Shown here: piece after piece, positions 10,771 through 24,600 of the stretch
Position numbering within the stretch: position 1 is the first letter of the stretch
How the letters are laid out: every line of letters starts with the position of its first letter
Origin: Symsagittifera roscoffensis
Taxonomy: Eukaryota > Xenacoelomorpha > Acoela > Convolutidae
DNA: 60,000 nucleotides
Assembly: GCF_963678635.1 (NCBI RefSeq)
Contig: NC_087066.1
Location: 49,349,581 to 49,409,580 of the forward strand
Direction of reading: 5' to 3'
Notes under the pieces: generated by a model
The model's input: the letters and a program-made list of their open reading frames with translations, nothing else
Database searches by the model: none
What the model was told of the DNA's origin: nothing
Made by a program: the position numbers and the translations under genes

Positions 10771-12329
10771 CCTATGAAATAGCTTGAACAACTTCTACTA
10801 CATCAAAATTGTGTTTGTGCTCATAGTCCTCAACAGCCGAGAACCTCTAGATAGAGGATGATTCAACTTTCTTTTTGCAAAATGTTTTGTTCTAAAAAGG
10901 AAAACTGATACGTTTAAGCAACAAAAACCGTGCTTAAAACTACTTGAATGTATATTATTAATTGACCGCAAGCAAAAATCAAAAGATTATGAACATAAAG
11001 CTCGTTGAAATATCTCGGACAAGCTGTTAAGTTATCCGTTAAAAATATCATTTCGATGATTTTTTCTTCAAATGAAAAATTGAATTCAGAAATGAAAAAG
11101 AGGTGCACCCATTTACAAGGAGGCTATACGAATTATTGACTTAGTGGATTATCATTCCGTTGCGTACGTAATGTTTAATTTTAGACTTCAATCCGGAATA
11201 GCGCTCAAGTTGTTTTGATTTTTCCAATATGGTGCGAGAGAATGTTTACTTTTTATCCACTATTAGATCGAAGTGTTTTTCAGGACGTTTTAGGAGAAAA
11301 AAACAGATAATGACTTCTAGCTTCATGAAGATTGGAAGCTTCTGTAAGATGTCCAAATCTTATTAAAATCTCTTGATCAGAACTGAAAGGTAATCTATCA
11401 AACAATTAGACAGTTATTAACTCAAGATGTCAGATTGAAACTCTTCCAGTCTGGAGTTATCTGCAATTATATTCGTATCTTCGTATCATCTGCAATGCCA
11501 ATAATAAGAGCAGCTCAGATCCCCTTGTAATATCATAAGGCATATCATTAATATGAATTAGAATAGTCAGAGGGTCTAAGACCGAACCTTGAGGAACTTC
11601 CATGTTAATTGGTAACCAGCTGGATATAGCACATTTCATGTGGACTGTTGAATTCATCATTTTAGAGATCTCAATCTAGCTGATTATCTCCAGCTTGCTT
11701 TTCGAGTTCATTCCTCTTTTTTGAAGGAAATCAGTAGGTTGCGTTTTCGTTAGTTATCCTTCGGGGAGTAACTGTTTTCTGATTGTTTTAAATGAAAAAG
11801 TTATAGTTTGCGGCTTAATGTTTTTTCGAACTGTTGTTTTTTCTTATTTAGTGTTCATTTTCTCATTTTTGTCTTGTTTTTACATCTTATCATCTTATTG
11901 CAATTAGATCGAATTTCTTTGTGTGTCAATCGTTTTCTATTGACTTTTTCTGATTCTTAATTTGATTGTCAAAATTGACAATAAGTTTACAAAAAATGAC
12001 AAAAATTCACCTCTGTGTCAAAATTATTCGAGTTTAAATTCTCAATAAGTTAAGTCCGAAAAATGCAAAATTTCTGAACGATTTATTAAGACAGATGATT
12101 GCAAAAAAATTACATCCCGAGTTAAGGTTAAAGGCCTTTAATATGATACCACCCTTGACATCTTTGAGATTTACTTGAAGTAATCAAAATTCACTCAAAT
12201 AACACATCCTAACGCACGAAAACTTAGAGGGTTATCAGAAAAATAATATCGAAAAATAATAATGAAGCGACTAATTTTTAACCGTATTTGACTGAATGAT
12301 TCGAATTCGTGCTGCGTATCATTTTTCAA
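10771..12329. other. Intergenic, apart from one RT fragment
   Basis: AT-rich. The only recognisable content is the reverse transcriptase fragment at 11457-11660 and, at its left edge, the possible Gypsy LTR remnant near 10777. The last few hundred bases should hold the RPA1 promoter. Confidence 0.3.
11457..11660 (-). pseudogene. Non-LTR reverse transcriptase fragment
   Basis: A 67-residue - strand open stretch with VPQGSVLDPLTILIHINDMP, the block of LINE reverse transcriptases normally written VPQGS-x-LGP..F..YINDLP. The glycine after the Leu is Asp here. It is an isolated fragment with no adjoining domains. Confidence 0.7.
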
Positions 12330-12334
12330 CCAAT
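12330..12334 (+). promoter_or_regulatory. Possible CCAAT box upstream of RPA1
   Basis: CCAAT in the context CAACCAATCAG, about 200 nt before the first coding exon and about 160 nt before the 5' UTR splice acceptor. No TATA box is evident. Support is a motif match in a plausible place only. Confidence 0.2.
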
Positions 12335-12490
12335 CAGATTTGAGTAATGTCCACTTTGTCTGCTTTCTGACAGGTGTGGAATGGGTGTTGTCTTCTCACT
12401 GGCCGTAGTAGTAGTACGCTCTTAGAACGCAGCATTAATTTAGTTTATGTAATCTGAAAGGAAAAACAATGTTTGGCTTTTTTATTTTTC

Positions 12491-12492
12491 AG
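12491..12492 (+). promoter_or_regulatory. 5' UTR splice acceptor of RPA1
   Basis: The AG of TTTTTTATTTTTCAG, 40 nt before the start codon. It is the best acceptor near the ATG and implies either an upstream non-coding exon or a spliced-leader addition site. No upstream exon could be identified with confidence. Confidence 0.45.
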
Positions 12493-12532
12493 ATCAGTCT
12501 GTGTTTACAGTAGTCCCTCTTTTTGTTGGAGA

Positions 12533-12640
12533 ATGTCAGTGCAGCTATCAACTGGGGCCATAGACAACTTCGCCCATGGAGTCAAGTACAAGGAGGGATC
12601 CACCCCTGTCACCCTCCAGATCCTCAACTCGAAGAAGATG
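12533..12640 (+). CDS. RPA1: RPA1 coding exon 1 (start of DBD-F)
   Basis: Encodes residues 1-36, starting MSVQLSTGAI, which aligns with the human start MVGQLSEGAI; that similarity decides the start. The ATG has A at -3. A pyrimidine-rich splice acceptor (TTTTTATTTTTCAG, ending 12492) lies 40 nt upstream, so the 5' UTR is probably spliced (or trans-spliced). The reading frame is open upstream to 12473, but that extension has no RPA1 similarity. The donor is GTAACT, phase 0. Confidence 0.92.
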
Positions 12641-15600
12641 GTAACTTGTTTGCTTCAAATATGCCCATGTCAACAATTTCCCCCTAAATCAAGTTAGGTA
12701 GATCGATCGATCTCTGGGGGAAAGAAACCTTTTCAGCCGATCACGATCTACCATTTTACTTTCTGCTTAACGTTTTCTACTGTGAGTGAGGTGATCGTTC
12801 ACTTGGTTATTTTGAGGAGATAAAGCGCAGGAACAAGTCGTATTGTTTTTCTCCTAAATAAAGTTGGTCCATAAAGACAGCCTTTGAAATTTTAACTCAG
12901 CTAAGATTTTTTGGCATCTAAAGCGGCCTTCGAAAATTTGGCATTCAAATGGGCAGTTCGCTCAATAGGGTATCAAATGGTAGTTTTGGGCATCGAAGGT
13001 GTCCAGTTTGAACGGATGGGTGGCTTAAGGTGACTGATTTACATATTTACTCTTGTTGCCAATTGTTTTTTTTGCGCACTCAAATTAATATGTTGGACCA
13101 GAGTGTTGTTGCTTGAACAAAGTTTGGGGAATTGTTTCTGTTAAGTTAAAACAGCTACAGGCCTCACCCAGATTGACTTACAAGAAGTTGTGGCCCACTT
13201 ACAAGAACTGACTGGTAAAACATAAGTGTAGAGTTTACATCTTACATGGGAAGGTTTTAATGGATACTAAGAGAGGGGTCCAGTTTAAGGGGTACCCGAT
13301 GAAGGGTGGAGAGTGGGGCTCGAAAAGGAAAAATTATTATCATCACTGGTTTCTTTAGTGCACTCTCTCTTGAACTCGAAAGTGCTGCCGCCTTCTTTTA
13401 GAGTAACACCGTTTGATCATGCTCCCTAGCTCTTTAAGTGAGCTACGATTATCTTGAAAATTATTGCCATTGATCAGCGCGTACTATATAACCATCCTTA
13501 AATACGACCAAGAACTAAAGAGCGATCGCCAGAACTAGCTGCTGAAGTGAGCTTAGATTTTAGTCTGGTAAAAAAAAGGTAAAACGGAAAAAAAAATTAT
13601 TGATTTTAGTTTTTGAAAAATTGATAATAATCATAATAATAAATAATTGTTTACAGGCAATTCGATTGTGAGTATTTAATAAATTTACAAATCATGCCAA
13701 CAGTTTTAACGCCTAGGAGAGAACCATTTGGATCTACAGGTCCGTTCACAGGTTTTTCAGTGCGGAAATTTATTTAGTAAGTTTTTGATACTGTTGAGAA
13801 ATAAATTATCAATATTTGAACTTAAATCATGTGACTTCAGATTTCAATATATATTGAATTTCGCCAAAAAACCGGAGAAGGAAAATTTACCAGAAAATTG
13901 CATACAATCATGGATCTTACTTAACTAATAGTAAATTTTTTTAAGAGGTATTTCTTATCCAGGATGTAGCAGTCTTAAAAAAATTACTTTGTAGGAAGAA
14001 GAATTTTTCTTAATATCAATAAAATTAGGATGACAATTTAGGATACTATTTGAACATTTTTCTTAGCCTAACAATAATTGACTCATTTGAGTTTTTGTGT
14101 ACTCTTTTTGGCAGTCTTGCTATACTGTGCATCTCGGAAAGTTTTTTGATTTCATTATCCGTAATTAGCTCGTTCAAAATTTGAACTGGCTTTCTCATCT
14201 GACAACTTGACACACTGTTTTCACTGGTGCATACAAGTGAAGCTCCTTAGCAAAACTTAACTTATTTTTCAATCGCTTCCTTTTTATCTAGAAAGTCTTT
14301 TTTGGTATTCTTCGTGGATGCGTAAGCCAAAACACCATACTTTAAAAATAGTTTGTCTTCATCTTTTTATCTTGAAATACCTTTCTGGCAGTCTTTTTGT
14401 TGTACTGTGCATCTCAGAAAATTTTTTGACTTCATTATCCGTAATGAGCTCGTTCAAAATTTGAACAGGCTTTAACATCTGAGAACTTGACACACTGTTT
14501 TCACTGGTGCATACAAGTGATGCTCCTTAGCAAAACTTAACTTTTTTCAATCGCTTCCTTTTTATCTAGAAAGTCTTTTTTGGTACTCTTCGTGGATGCG
14601 TAAGCCAAAACACCATACTTTAAAAATAGGTTGCACGAAAGTTTTTCAAGTTGAAACTTTCATAGTCTATAAGAAATTCCGCAAAATTTTGACTTTTTAC
14701 CTAAAGTCGACGTGTTCATATAGTGTAAGCTTGTTTTGCTTAGGAGTATTGAACTAAATGAAGACTCTCATATAAGTCGGGGTGATTTTTTTGTTTTTGT
14801 TTAGGCAAAGATCTTGAAATGCTCGAATAATTACAGATCTGCATTCATACCTTTTGATGCTTTATGAATGCACTCAGGTATATATGCACTTTTTTTATCT
14901 GCTGAAAGTGACACAAATAGCACTCTTCAAATACGAACGTGGAAGTTGCGCAAAAAACGTGACCGATTTCTAGTTAGTAAAGTGGCCTTCAATTTACCGA
15001 TTTCCAGCGAAATAAAAGTTTTAACTGGTGATCCAGTTTTCTCACGTTGGGTTATGTTATCATAAACACGCGAATCATAAATCGGTCTAATAATTCAAAG
15101 AATTGAGTGTTTTTTTTTATGTTTACTTGCGTTCATTACTGTTTTCCAATTTTCGATTGGCTACGTTTTAAGCATTCTGCGGTTATGTTCAAAGCAGCCT
15201 GGTGTTCAGCATGCACAGTTTTCAACAGTGTACATGTCCTTAATGCAGTGTCGTTTGCGTATAGTAAACGTTTTGTGTTTTCCTGGTTTGAGTCGATATC
15301 GTTAATGAAAATGATGAAAGGCAGTACCGATAATAGATTCTTGAGAAACGCCGAAGTGAACTTCTCTTAATTTTAGTTTGCATGTTAAGTGGCTACATAC
15401 TGCTTCCTATGATTCAAATAAGATCTTCATAACTGACCAATTGGTCCTCTTAGGTCATACGCGTCGCATCTTTAAAACAGGAGTAAGTGATCTTCTGTAT
15501 CGAATGCTTTTTGAAATTTGTGAATGTACATTGAGTCCTTATTGCTTTCTGAAAATTTCAACTGTGAATTTCGTTTTAAATTGTCGTGATTTTTCCTATA

Positions 15601-18600
15601 ATGAAATGTTGGTCTAGTGGTAACAAGCGTGACACTCGTCCCGATAGAGGGGTTCGATTTTTTTTTCGCGTAGACAAATGTAATTAATATAATAATTTTT
15701 ATTATTCAGCTTAAAACCTTAATTATGGTACAGTTTCTAGTAAATTTCAAGGGTACACAGAAAGCAGATGAGCTATCTCGCTATCCATTTTTCCCGAGGG
15801 TTTGTTTCCTTCAGTATTTTGTTGTAAGTAATTCTTTAAATCTATCGGCTCCTTTTATTACCCCAACGTTCGAATTTTAGGTGGGCTCACAATGTGTGCA
15901 TGTGATTGAAACTTGCCAACAGACTAACTAGGTTGAGTTAATTCGAAACATATTTAGTTCTGACATTTGGTTTTGTTCGGCCACTGGTCACACCATAAAA
16001 TTGATGCTCATGTTAAGCGGGGAAAGAAAAAGGTTCGATATTTGTTCTGGTTGGTAATGAGCATTTACAGTTGTGTTGACTTTGTGTTGTTCTTTTCAGG
16101 TGACAGGGGGCAACGAGAGGTTCCGCATCCTCATCTCAGACGGAGTGCACTCTCTCAATGCGGCCATGTTGTCGCCCTCCCTCAACCACGTTGTGGAACT
16201 GCAGCAGCAGAACTGCGTGTTCACCTCAAACAAATACAACATCAACACTGTCGCCGTAAGTGAATCTAATTCAACCTCTCTTTAAGTACACATAACATCT
16301 GGAAACCATAATCCACTCCCATAAAGCTCTAAACGAAGAGTTAAACTTATACGAATTTGGTACCGAGTTACGAATCCCACTCATCTTGCAATGGGGTGGA
16401 TAGTTTATTAGATCAACTCCTACCAATCGATTATAATTGAAAAAACACACACGGTGAATGATCGTGCATCTGTTGAGCTTACGGTTTTACCTGTTGCAAT
16501 CATAACCTATCGAAAATCTTCAGATTTAGTCTTGAAATTGTAATTTAGTGCATAAAATTTAGTGCTTAAAATATCCCCCCTAACTAAGTTAAGTGTTTGG
16601 CTGTTCTATAAAATGATGTAGCAGTAAATTTGATTAGTTAGAATTGAAATTGATTGTGAGTTTAGGGCGACAGGAAGATTGTGGTGTTCATGGACGCCCA
16701 GGTGGTGAAGGAAGGACATGATTGCGAGAGAATAGGAAGACCTACCACCTGGACCAGGGCGCCAGAAGACAACACGAACACAACGAACTCTACACCGAGC
16801 AACGTAATCAGAAGCGGTGCAGCAGCTGTAGTTTCAGCATCCCCGCAACACTCCACCCTCGGAGGAGGAGGCGGCGGCAGAGTGTTCTCGGCTAACCCGA
16901 CCACGCCCCTTGCCAACAGGTACGGGTGTATAACAAACTATTGTTCTTGTTAGGTCCAGTAAACCATATCGCATGTAGGAAACCATTTACTTAAATAGGT
17001 TTTGTTTTTTTTTCAAGTATTTTTTCGACATGAAAGTTGAGTCGATTTTTATAATGACAAATAAATGTCATATTTGTTTCATTTTTGGTTAAATGACTTC
17101 CAATCTTGCTACTGTGCGCCACGATTTGCTTGATGAGTCTTTTTGCGAAATCGGTAATCAGATAAAAACAATTTGGTATCTTCCAGTGCAATGCAATATA
17201 TGGAGCAACATTTTTGGATGTTTTCTCGGCACGGCTTTGAGCTTGCGTAAATATGCTTTTGAAAATCAATTAGTGGTCATAGAGCTTCGCCACGATGGAC
17301 CAGAGTGTACCAAAGCCCAATCTAAAGAATGTACCAAAGCCCAACCGAATGCAAAATTCTTTCCCACTCACTTGATGAGAGTTGTCTGCCAGAACAATCA
17401 AGTTTGTTGTGTTGGATTTTGAGGAAAAAAGGTGTTTTTAGGACTGGTGCTCTGCAGCTGAACTCGCCCAAGACCCCGGGAGGAGGGGGGAGCAGTCACC
17501 CGATTGTGGGTCTGAATCCCTATCAGAACAAGTGGGTCATCAAGGCTAGGTGTATGAACAAAGGATCCATCAGGAACTACAACAACGCCAAGGGACCCGG
17601 CAAGCTGTTCAATTTCGAGGTAAGTCGCACCATCTCATGCTATAGTTTGATGCTCTTTTGTCTGCAAGAGGTTTTGTCTGCTTCTCCCTTCATTCTAGTT
17701 TCTTCAATCAAACAATATGAGGCGGCTGATTTTAATACTTGTGTTTTGTGACTCGAATATCAGGTTCATGTTTTGGTCTGATCTAGAATGTGGCCGCTTT
17801 GCTCTCCTTGGATATGAGGACTAGTGCACGTGTACTGAGTTGTGTTGCGTTGTAGGTGGCAGACAGTTCGGGCGAGATCAGAATCACTGGCTTCAATGAC
17901 CAGGTGGACAAGTTCTACGACATGATAGAGCCAGAGAAGGTCTACCTCATAACCGGCTGTTCAGTCAAGGCCGCAAACAAACAGTACAACAAGACAGGCT
18001 AGTTCACTCAAAAAAAAGGGAGAGAGAGAGAAGCAGATAGATATTGAACTATCTACAAAAAATATAAAAGGATAGCTGGTTACTGTGCAAAGAGTAGCAA
18101 AACTGTAAAGTAGCAAAGAATGCTCCGACCTTATTCTTAAAAAAACTACAATTTTTTTTTTAAATTAATTTCAATGTTTTTGTGCGTGCTCTGATGAAGC
18201 TAGACTAGATTTAACCCATATTCGATATTCATAGTAAAAAAGCCATATCGGAAAACAGTTTTGTTCAAAAATTGACTCTTAAAAAAACAAAAGTATTTCA
18301 TTTTTTTTTTCAATTTTTTAGAAAGTTTTTTATTCCCAAGATGGCGCTAAAAAAACTTTGAAAACTGAATTTACTAAATTGTTCATGGCTTGAATATAAA
18401 TTTATGGCTCATTGACTACTAATATGCGACTATTCTTCTATAATAAGCCTATCCTTCTATATCCTTCTACAATAAAAAGTTAGACGAAAAATAAAAAAAT
18501 TTCGAACCGGTTTTTCTCGACACCGGAAAGTTTTTTTGAAAAATTTTCAATATCGTTCAAATCACCACTGAAAAGTTTTTGATATGATATATCACTCAAC

Positions 18601-21600
18601 CCAGTCCGATTATTGTTTGTGCTATAATTTCGCGTGGAAAACAAAAAAAAAACGAAAAACTAAAACACTCGAATGCAAAGTTCCTCACCATTTTTAATGG
18701 TCGGAACAAAAAATTTGAAATAATAGCTAACACCGAGTTATCATTGCGCGTTAACAGTTGCGTGGAATTTATCCCAGCTGAGAAAGTTTAAATCCGGAGT
18801 TTTTTTTTAAAAAATGGTCGAAGTTATCTTATCGTGACTAAATAGATTTTCCGAGGTCTACCAAAGCCATTTGGAGAGCCGCTTATTAAATAATGTAGCT
18901 TGCGAGCAATGCTTGTGGTTTCTAGGCCACGACTACGAACTGACTCTGACAAACGGGACGCTGATTGAGCCGATGGCTGATGACGGGGAGGCGCCGAAGC
19001 TGAGCTACAACTTCCAGACCATAGACAGGCTGTTGGAGACGGAGCCGAACTCAGTTGTGGATGTCATCGGTTAGTCCCTCCGTCGTCTCATCGGCCTCTT
19101 CACGAGTTCAAAGTTGATTTTATTTTGAGGTTGCAAGCACAGGCGCAGCAAAATGCGCTTATAGATACAGTTTACTACACTAGTGAACTTCTGTGAGCGT
19201 TACTGTTATACTGCGGTTTCTTTTTTTAAACCGAAGTCGCTAATATTGGCGCCGCTTTTGGGGGAACCTTTACGTCTTTTTGATAGCATGTGAATTGGCA
19301 TTCGAGTATTGATAAGTTAACACAGTTGATGCATTTTAAATTCGCAAATGAACCAAAAAAAGCTAATTGTTTCAAACAACATAACAATAATAAAAACTCG
19401 ATTTCAGAAATTTTCTAACTCAATGTATCTCACAGTCTTTTGAAATGCAAAGTTTATACGTAATGTATTTTTATGATTTCCAATTTATAACATGAAAAAT
19501 TAGTGTGGATGCTTTCAATTTGATATATTCCAAACTACTACTTGCAAAATTGTGTCTGTTTGTTTTGGTGCCACTTTTGCTGCATCGCATTTGGAAGTTG
19601 TTAGCATATGTAGCTGCTTTATGTGTGACTAGTACTAGTGTTTGCCGGTTGTTAAGATTTCGTGGCCGAGAAGATAGGTCATGAGACCCCTCTTCTCGAA
19701 GTCGCAGGGGTTCGAAGCTCATACGTAGCAAAGTACTAATTCCAGGCTTATTTCTCTCTTTTCTGATTTCGCTATATAAAGCTGCTTTTTGTCGTGCTCT
19801 CGCAAGTGTTTGCGAATTCAGCTTCGCCACTGTGTTGCCCTTGCGATAAGCAAGGGTAGTGCAATCTGGTACTAGAGTTTTTTTCCCATAAATAACGTTG
19901 TTCATAGAATGGTAAAATTGCATGGTTGCTCATTAACATGGTAACTGTATTAGCTGCATGCAGTTGCCACGCGGCATTTAGTTGTGTTACCTTAAGAATT
20001 GCAAAAGAGTTTGTAGAATTTGAAATATTTTGGTACATTTTCGACACAGAGATTGGTCGGTTTCAATTCTGTCGGCTTTTTTGTTAGTATTATAACAATT
20101 AATCTCTACCGAGAATTTTTTCAACTCGAACGAGAAAGTTTTGCATGTCTGTAATAATTTTAAGAAGTTTTATTAAAATCAGTTATCGGATTTCTAGTAC
20201 GCTTTTTTATTTTGTCGAAAACTTGGTTTGTTTGTTTATGTTGTTTATAAAATCATTGAACCATTGCTTAACAGTATGTAAAAGTTTGAGATGCTAGATC
20301 GGCCGGCTTCAATCCTGCGGCCTATTTACCTAATGTGTTTTTAATTTGAATCCGGTCTTTTTTCGGCATTGTCTCAGTTTTGACTAGGTATGTAGGAAAT
20401 TTCAAAATATTTTTCCGACCTTTTTAAAAGGTTAAAAAATTATGAAAAAGTTTTTGTTTATTTTTGAATTTGTGTGAATTTTTTTTTGAGGCTTTTCTCT
20501 TTTTAATGAAATTTTCGAATTTTGTCCCCAATACCTCTTGAGAGGCATGCTGTTTTCTTTTTTTCTTTTTTTCATTGAAGTCATGAGCTTATTCGCTTTT
20601 TTTGGTATAATTCTCAAAAAGTTTTTTCGCCAGTTGATTATCCTTGCGATAGCAAGAGTATTGCTATCGGGACTTTTCCCCGTAAACAACTTTGTCCACA
20701 GGTCTCAGTTCTGGACTCCTTCACATCTTCGTCCTCTTTGCAGATCCTACTCCTCTTAAATGGAAATATTAAGCATGATTCAGTTTTTTTTAATTATCCG
20801 TCGTGTTCAAAATTTGCTTTGTATGTTGGTTGTGATTTTTTACTCATATTTTGTTACTTTATTTTTTTTAAACTTTTTTTTGTCTTTTTTCGACCTAATA
20901 GGCTCAGGCCAGTATTATATCGCCTTAATGGCCTAATTTTGAGTGGTTTCAAGAGAAACATAATTTTTATGTTCACCTCTGGATCGGACAAAATGCTAAA
21001 AACCTTAATAGAAATTATAGTTCAAGTTTTTCATGACAGCAATTTTTCGGCTTAATAAATTTCGGTTTTTTTTCGGCCTATATTATATCGATTTAATGGC
21101 GGCATAATGCGCCTTTCTTTGGGCGAAAAATTTTGTGTGTGCGTGTCTTTGAGGGTGAGGGGGACTTAAAAACTTCTTATTAGTCTTAGAATTTTTTTTG
21201 ATTTTTTTTGTGTTTTTCTTTTCCTTTTTTTCCTAATTTTCGGTCTAGATTATATCGGCTTACTAGCCACATATTGCGTCGTTTCATGAGCTGTGTATGT
21301 GTTTTGAGGGTGAGAGGGATTTCATAACTTTTTAGTAGCCTTAAATTTTTTCTTTTTTTTCGGCTTTGTGTTTTATTTATTTTGTGTTCGGCTTAATAGG
21401 TTTCGGCCATTATTATATCGGCATATTGGCCGCATATTTTTTGATTTGACGCGTGAATAAAGTTTGTGTGTCTATGTCTGTTTTTTTGTTTGTTTGGCGG
21501 TGTAGGAGACGTGTAGAAGTCGCAGGGGTTCGAAGCTCATACGTAGCAAAGTACTAATTCGAGGCTTATTTCTCTCTTTTCTGATTTCGCTATATAAAGC

Positions 21601-24600
21601 TGCTTTTTGTCGTGCTCTCGCAAGTGTTTGCGAATTCAGCTTCGCCACTGTGTTGCCCTTGCGATAAGCAAGGGTAGTGCAATCTGGTACTAGAGTTTTT
21701 TTCCCATAAATAACGTTGTTCACAGAATGGTAAAATTGCATGGTTGCTCATTAACATGGTAACTGTATTAGCTGCATGCAGTTGCCACGCGGCATTTAGT
21801 TGTGTTACCTTAAGAATTGCAAAAGAGTTTGTAGAATTTGAAATATTTTGGTACATTTTCGACACATAGATTGGTCGGTTTCAATTCTGTCGGCTTTTTT
21901 GTTAGTATTATAACAATTAATCTCTACCGAGAATTTTTTCAACTCGAACGAGAAAGTTTTGCATGTCTGTAATAATTTTAAGAAGTTTTATTAAAATCAG
22001 TTATCGGATTTCTAGTACGCTTTTTTATTTTGTCGAAAACTGGGTTTGTTTGTTTATGTTGTTTATAAAATCATTGAACCATTGCTTAACAGTATGTAAA
22101 AGTTTGAGATGCTAGATCGGCCGGCTTCAATCCTACGGCCTATTTACCTAATGTGTTTTTAATTTGAATCCGGTCTTTTTTCGGCATTGTCCCAGTTTTG
22201 ACTAGGTATGTAGGAAATATCAAAATATTTTCCGACCTTTTTAAAAGGTTAAAAAATTATGAAAAAGTTTTTGTTTATTTTTGAATTTGTGTGAATTTTT
22301 TTTTGAGGCTTTTCTCTTTTTAATGAAATTTTCGAATTTTGTCCCCAATACCTCTTGAGAGGCATGCTGTTTTCTTTTTTTATTTTTTTCATTGAAGTCA
22401 TGAGCTTATTCGCTTTTTTTGGTATAATTCTCAAAAAGTTTTTTCGCCAGTTGATTATCCTTGCGATAGCAAGAGTATTGCTATCGGGACTTTTCCCCGT
22501 AAACAACTTTGTCCACAGGTCTCAGTTCTGGACTCCTTCACATCTTCGTCCTCTTTGCAGATCCTACTCCTCTTAAATGGAAATATTAAGCATGATTCAG
22601 TTTTTTTTTAAATTATCCGTCGTGTTCAAAATTTGCTTTGTATGTTGGTTGTGATTTTTTACTCATATTTTGTTACTTTATTTTTTTTAAACTTTTTTTT
22701 GTCTTTTTTCGACCTAATGGGCTCAGGCCAGTATTATATCGCCTTAATGGCCTAATTTTGAGTGGTTTCAAGAGAAACATAATTTTTATGTTCACCTCTG
22801 GATCGGACAAAATGCTAAAAACCTTAATAGAAATTATAGTTCAAGTTTTTCATGACAGCAATTTTTCGGCTTAATAAGTTTCGTTTTTTTTTCGGCCTAT
22901 ATTATATCGATTTAATGGCGGCATAATGCGCCTTTCTTTGGGCGAAAAATTTTGTGTGTGCGTGTCTTTGAGGGTGAGGGGGACTTAAAAACTTCTTATT
23001 AGTCTTAGAATTTTTTTTGATTTTTTTGTGTTTTTCTTTTCCTTTTTTTCCTAATTTTCGGTCTAGATTATATCGGCTTACTAGCCACATATTGCGTCGT
23101 TTCATGAGCTGTGTATGTGTTTTGAGGGTGAGAGGGATTTCATAACTTTTTAGTAGCCTTAAATTTTTTCTTTTTTTTCGGCTTTGTGTTTTATTTATTT
23201 TGTGTTCGGCTTAATAGGTTTCGGCCATTATTATATCGGCATATTGGCCGCATATTGTTTCATTTGACGCGTGAATAAAGTTTGTGTGTCTATGTCTGTT
23301 TTTTTGTTTGTTTGGCGGTGTAGGAGACTTGATATATATTTTTTAAAGTATCGTTCTAAAGGGTTTGCGTTAAGGTATTTTCGGCTTTGTTAACCGCGTG
23401 ATAACTTCTTTTTTGATACTATTTTCACTTTATATTGGTCTGGCTAGCTGTTGTTTCAAAAGTAATCTTATCGATAGATCTATTTAGATATTTTCGAAGT
23501 TTTTTTGACTTTCGTGTTTGTATCGCAAGTGGTGCGAAGCTCAGCTACGACTCTGTGTTTTTATTTTGCTTTAAATGCTTTCTAGCTTTTATATTTTTTG
23601 TAGAAAAAACTTTAGAACGATAACTTCTACACGCAAAAGACTCGAGTTTAGCGGGGATTTAAGTGCTATCAGATCTCAAAATTTTTAAATTCAATTCCTG
23701 CTCTTAATTTTCAGATTTTCTAATGTCAAAATTACAAATTTAGTCAATTTTGGCTATTTGTTTCTTGAACACTTGATGTTTTCCTAATTCAGATTATTTT
23801 CGCTACTTGATGTGATTAAGGATTTTCGGTTTTGTTCCAACAAAGTTTTGGGATAGCGAAAAAAATTGAAATAGACAATTTTTTGCCAGCGTTTTTCTTT
23901 TGGATTATTTATTCCGTCTTATTCTGTTTGGACTTAGTACTAAGGATTTTTTCGTCTTAATTCCTCGTGATGTCTGAAAGTTTTTGTTGCTAATTGATTC
24001 AAATTAATGCGACATCGATTTTTTTACCATTTTTTCCGTTTCTGCATAGTTACCACGCGATAATTTTCTTAATACTAATACAATGCTAGCCGTTGTGTTC
24101 CGCTGCAGGTTTTTTCTTCGAAGTGAGTTTCATTTGAGACTTAGTGAATTTTGGTGTGTTTTCCAATTTTTCTTAAGATTGGGGGCTTTCTGTATCGCAA
24201 GTGATGTGAAGCTCAGCATCGCCTGTGTTTAAGGTTATTTGATCACAAAATTGTCCTGAGTGGCGTTTATTGAATACGAAATTTGAAAATTTGATTTTTT
24301 TGGTTTTCGTATTATTGTTAGCGATTTTGTTTTGGTCTGGTGACTTTTAATCTTGCAAAATGTGGTTTTCATGACTATGTAGTATGAACGCTCAATTTTT
24401 TATTTTATTTTTGCATCCATACCAGGTTTTTTATGCACCTCGAGCTCCTTGGGGATAGCTTATTTCTGCACCTGAAACGTTTCGGGAGCAATAATACAAC
24501 AGGTGACAACTTGGAGCTTATTGTACGTGTAGTGTAATTCTTATATTCAGTTAGAGTTAAAATGCACAATAAAATCATTTCACTTTCAGTCAATTGTATA

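Noticed and set aside
17093-17751. 109- and 140-codon open frames around exon 4
   Set aside because: Parts of them are RPA1 exon 4 read in frame and out of frame with intron sequence; only 17442-17619 is supported as coding.
19471-20047. Overlapping - strand open frames of 150 and 91 codons
   Set aside because: They run across the R1 tail and tandem unit; the 91-codon frame recurs at 21590 through the tandem duplication only.
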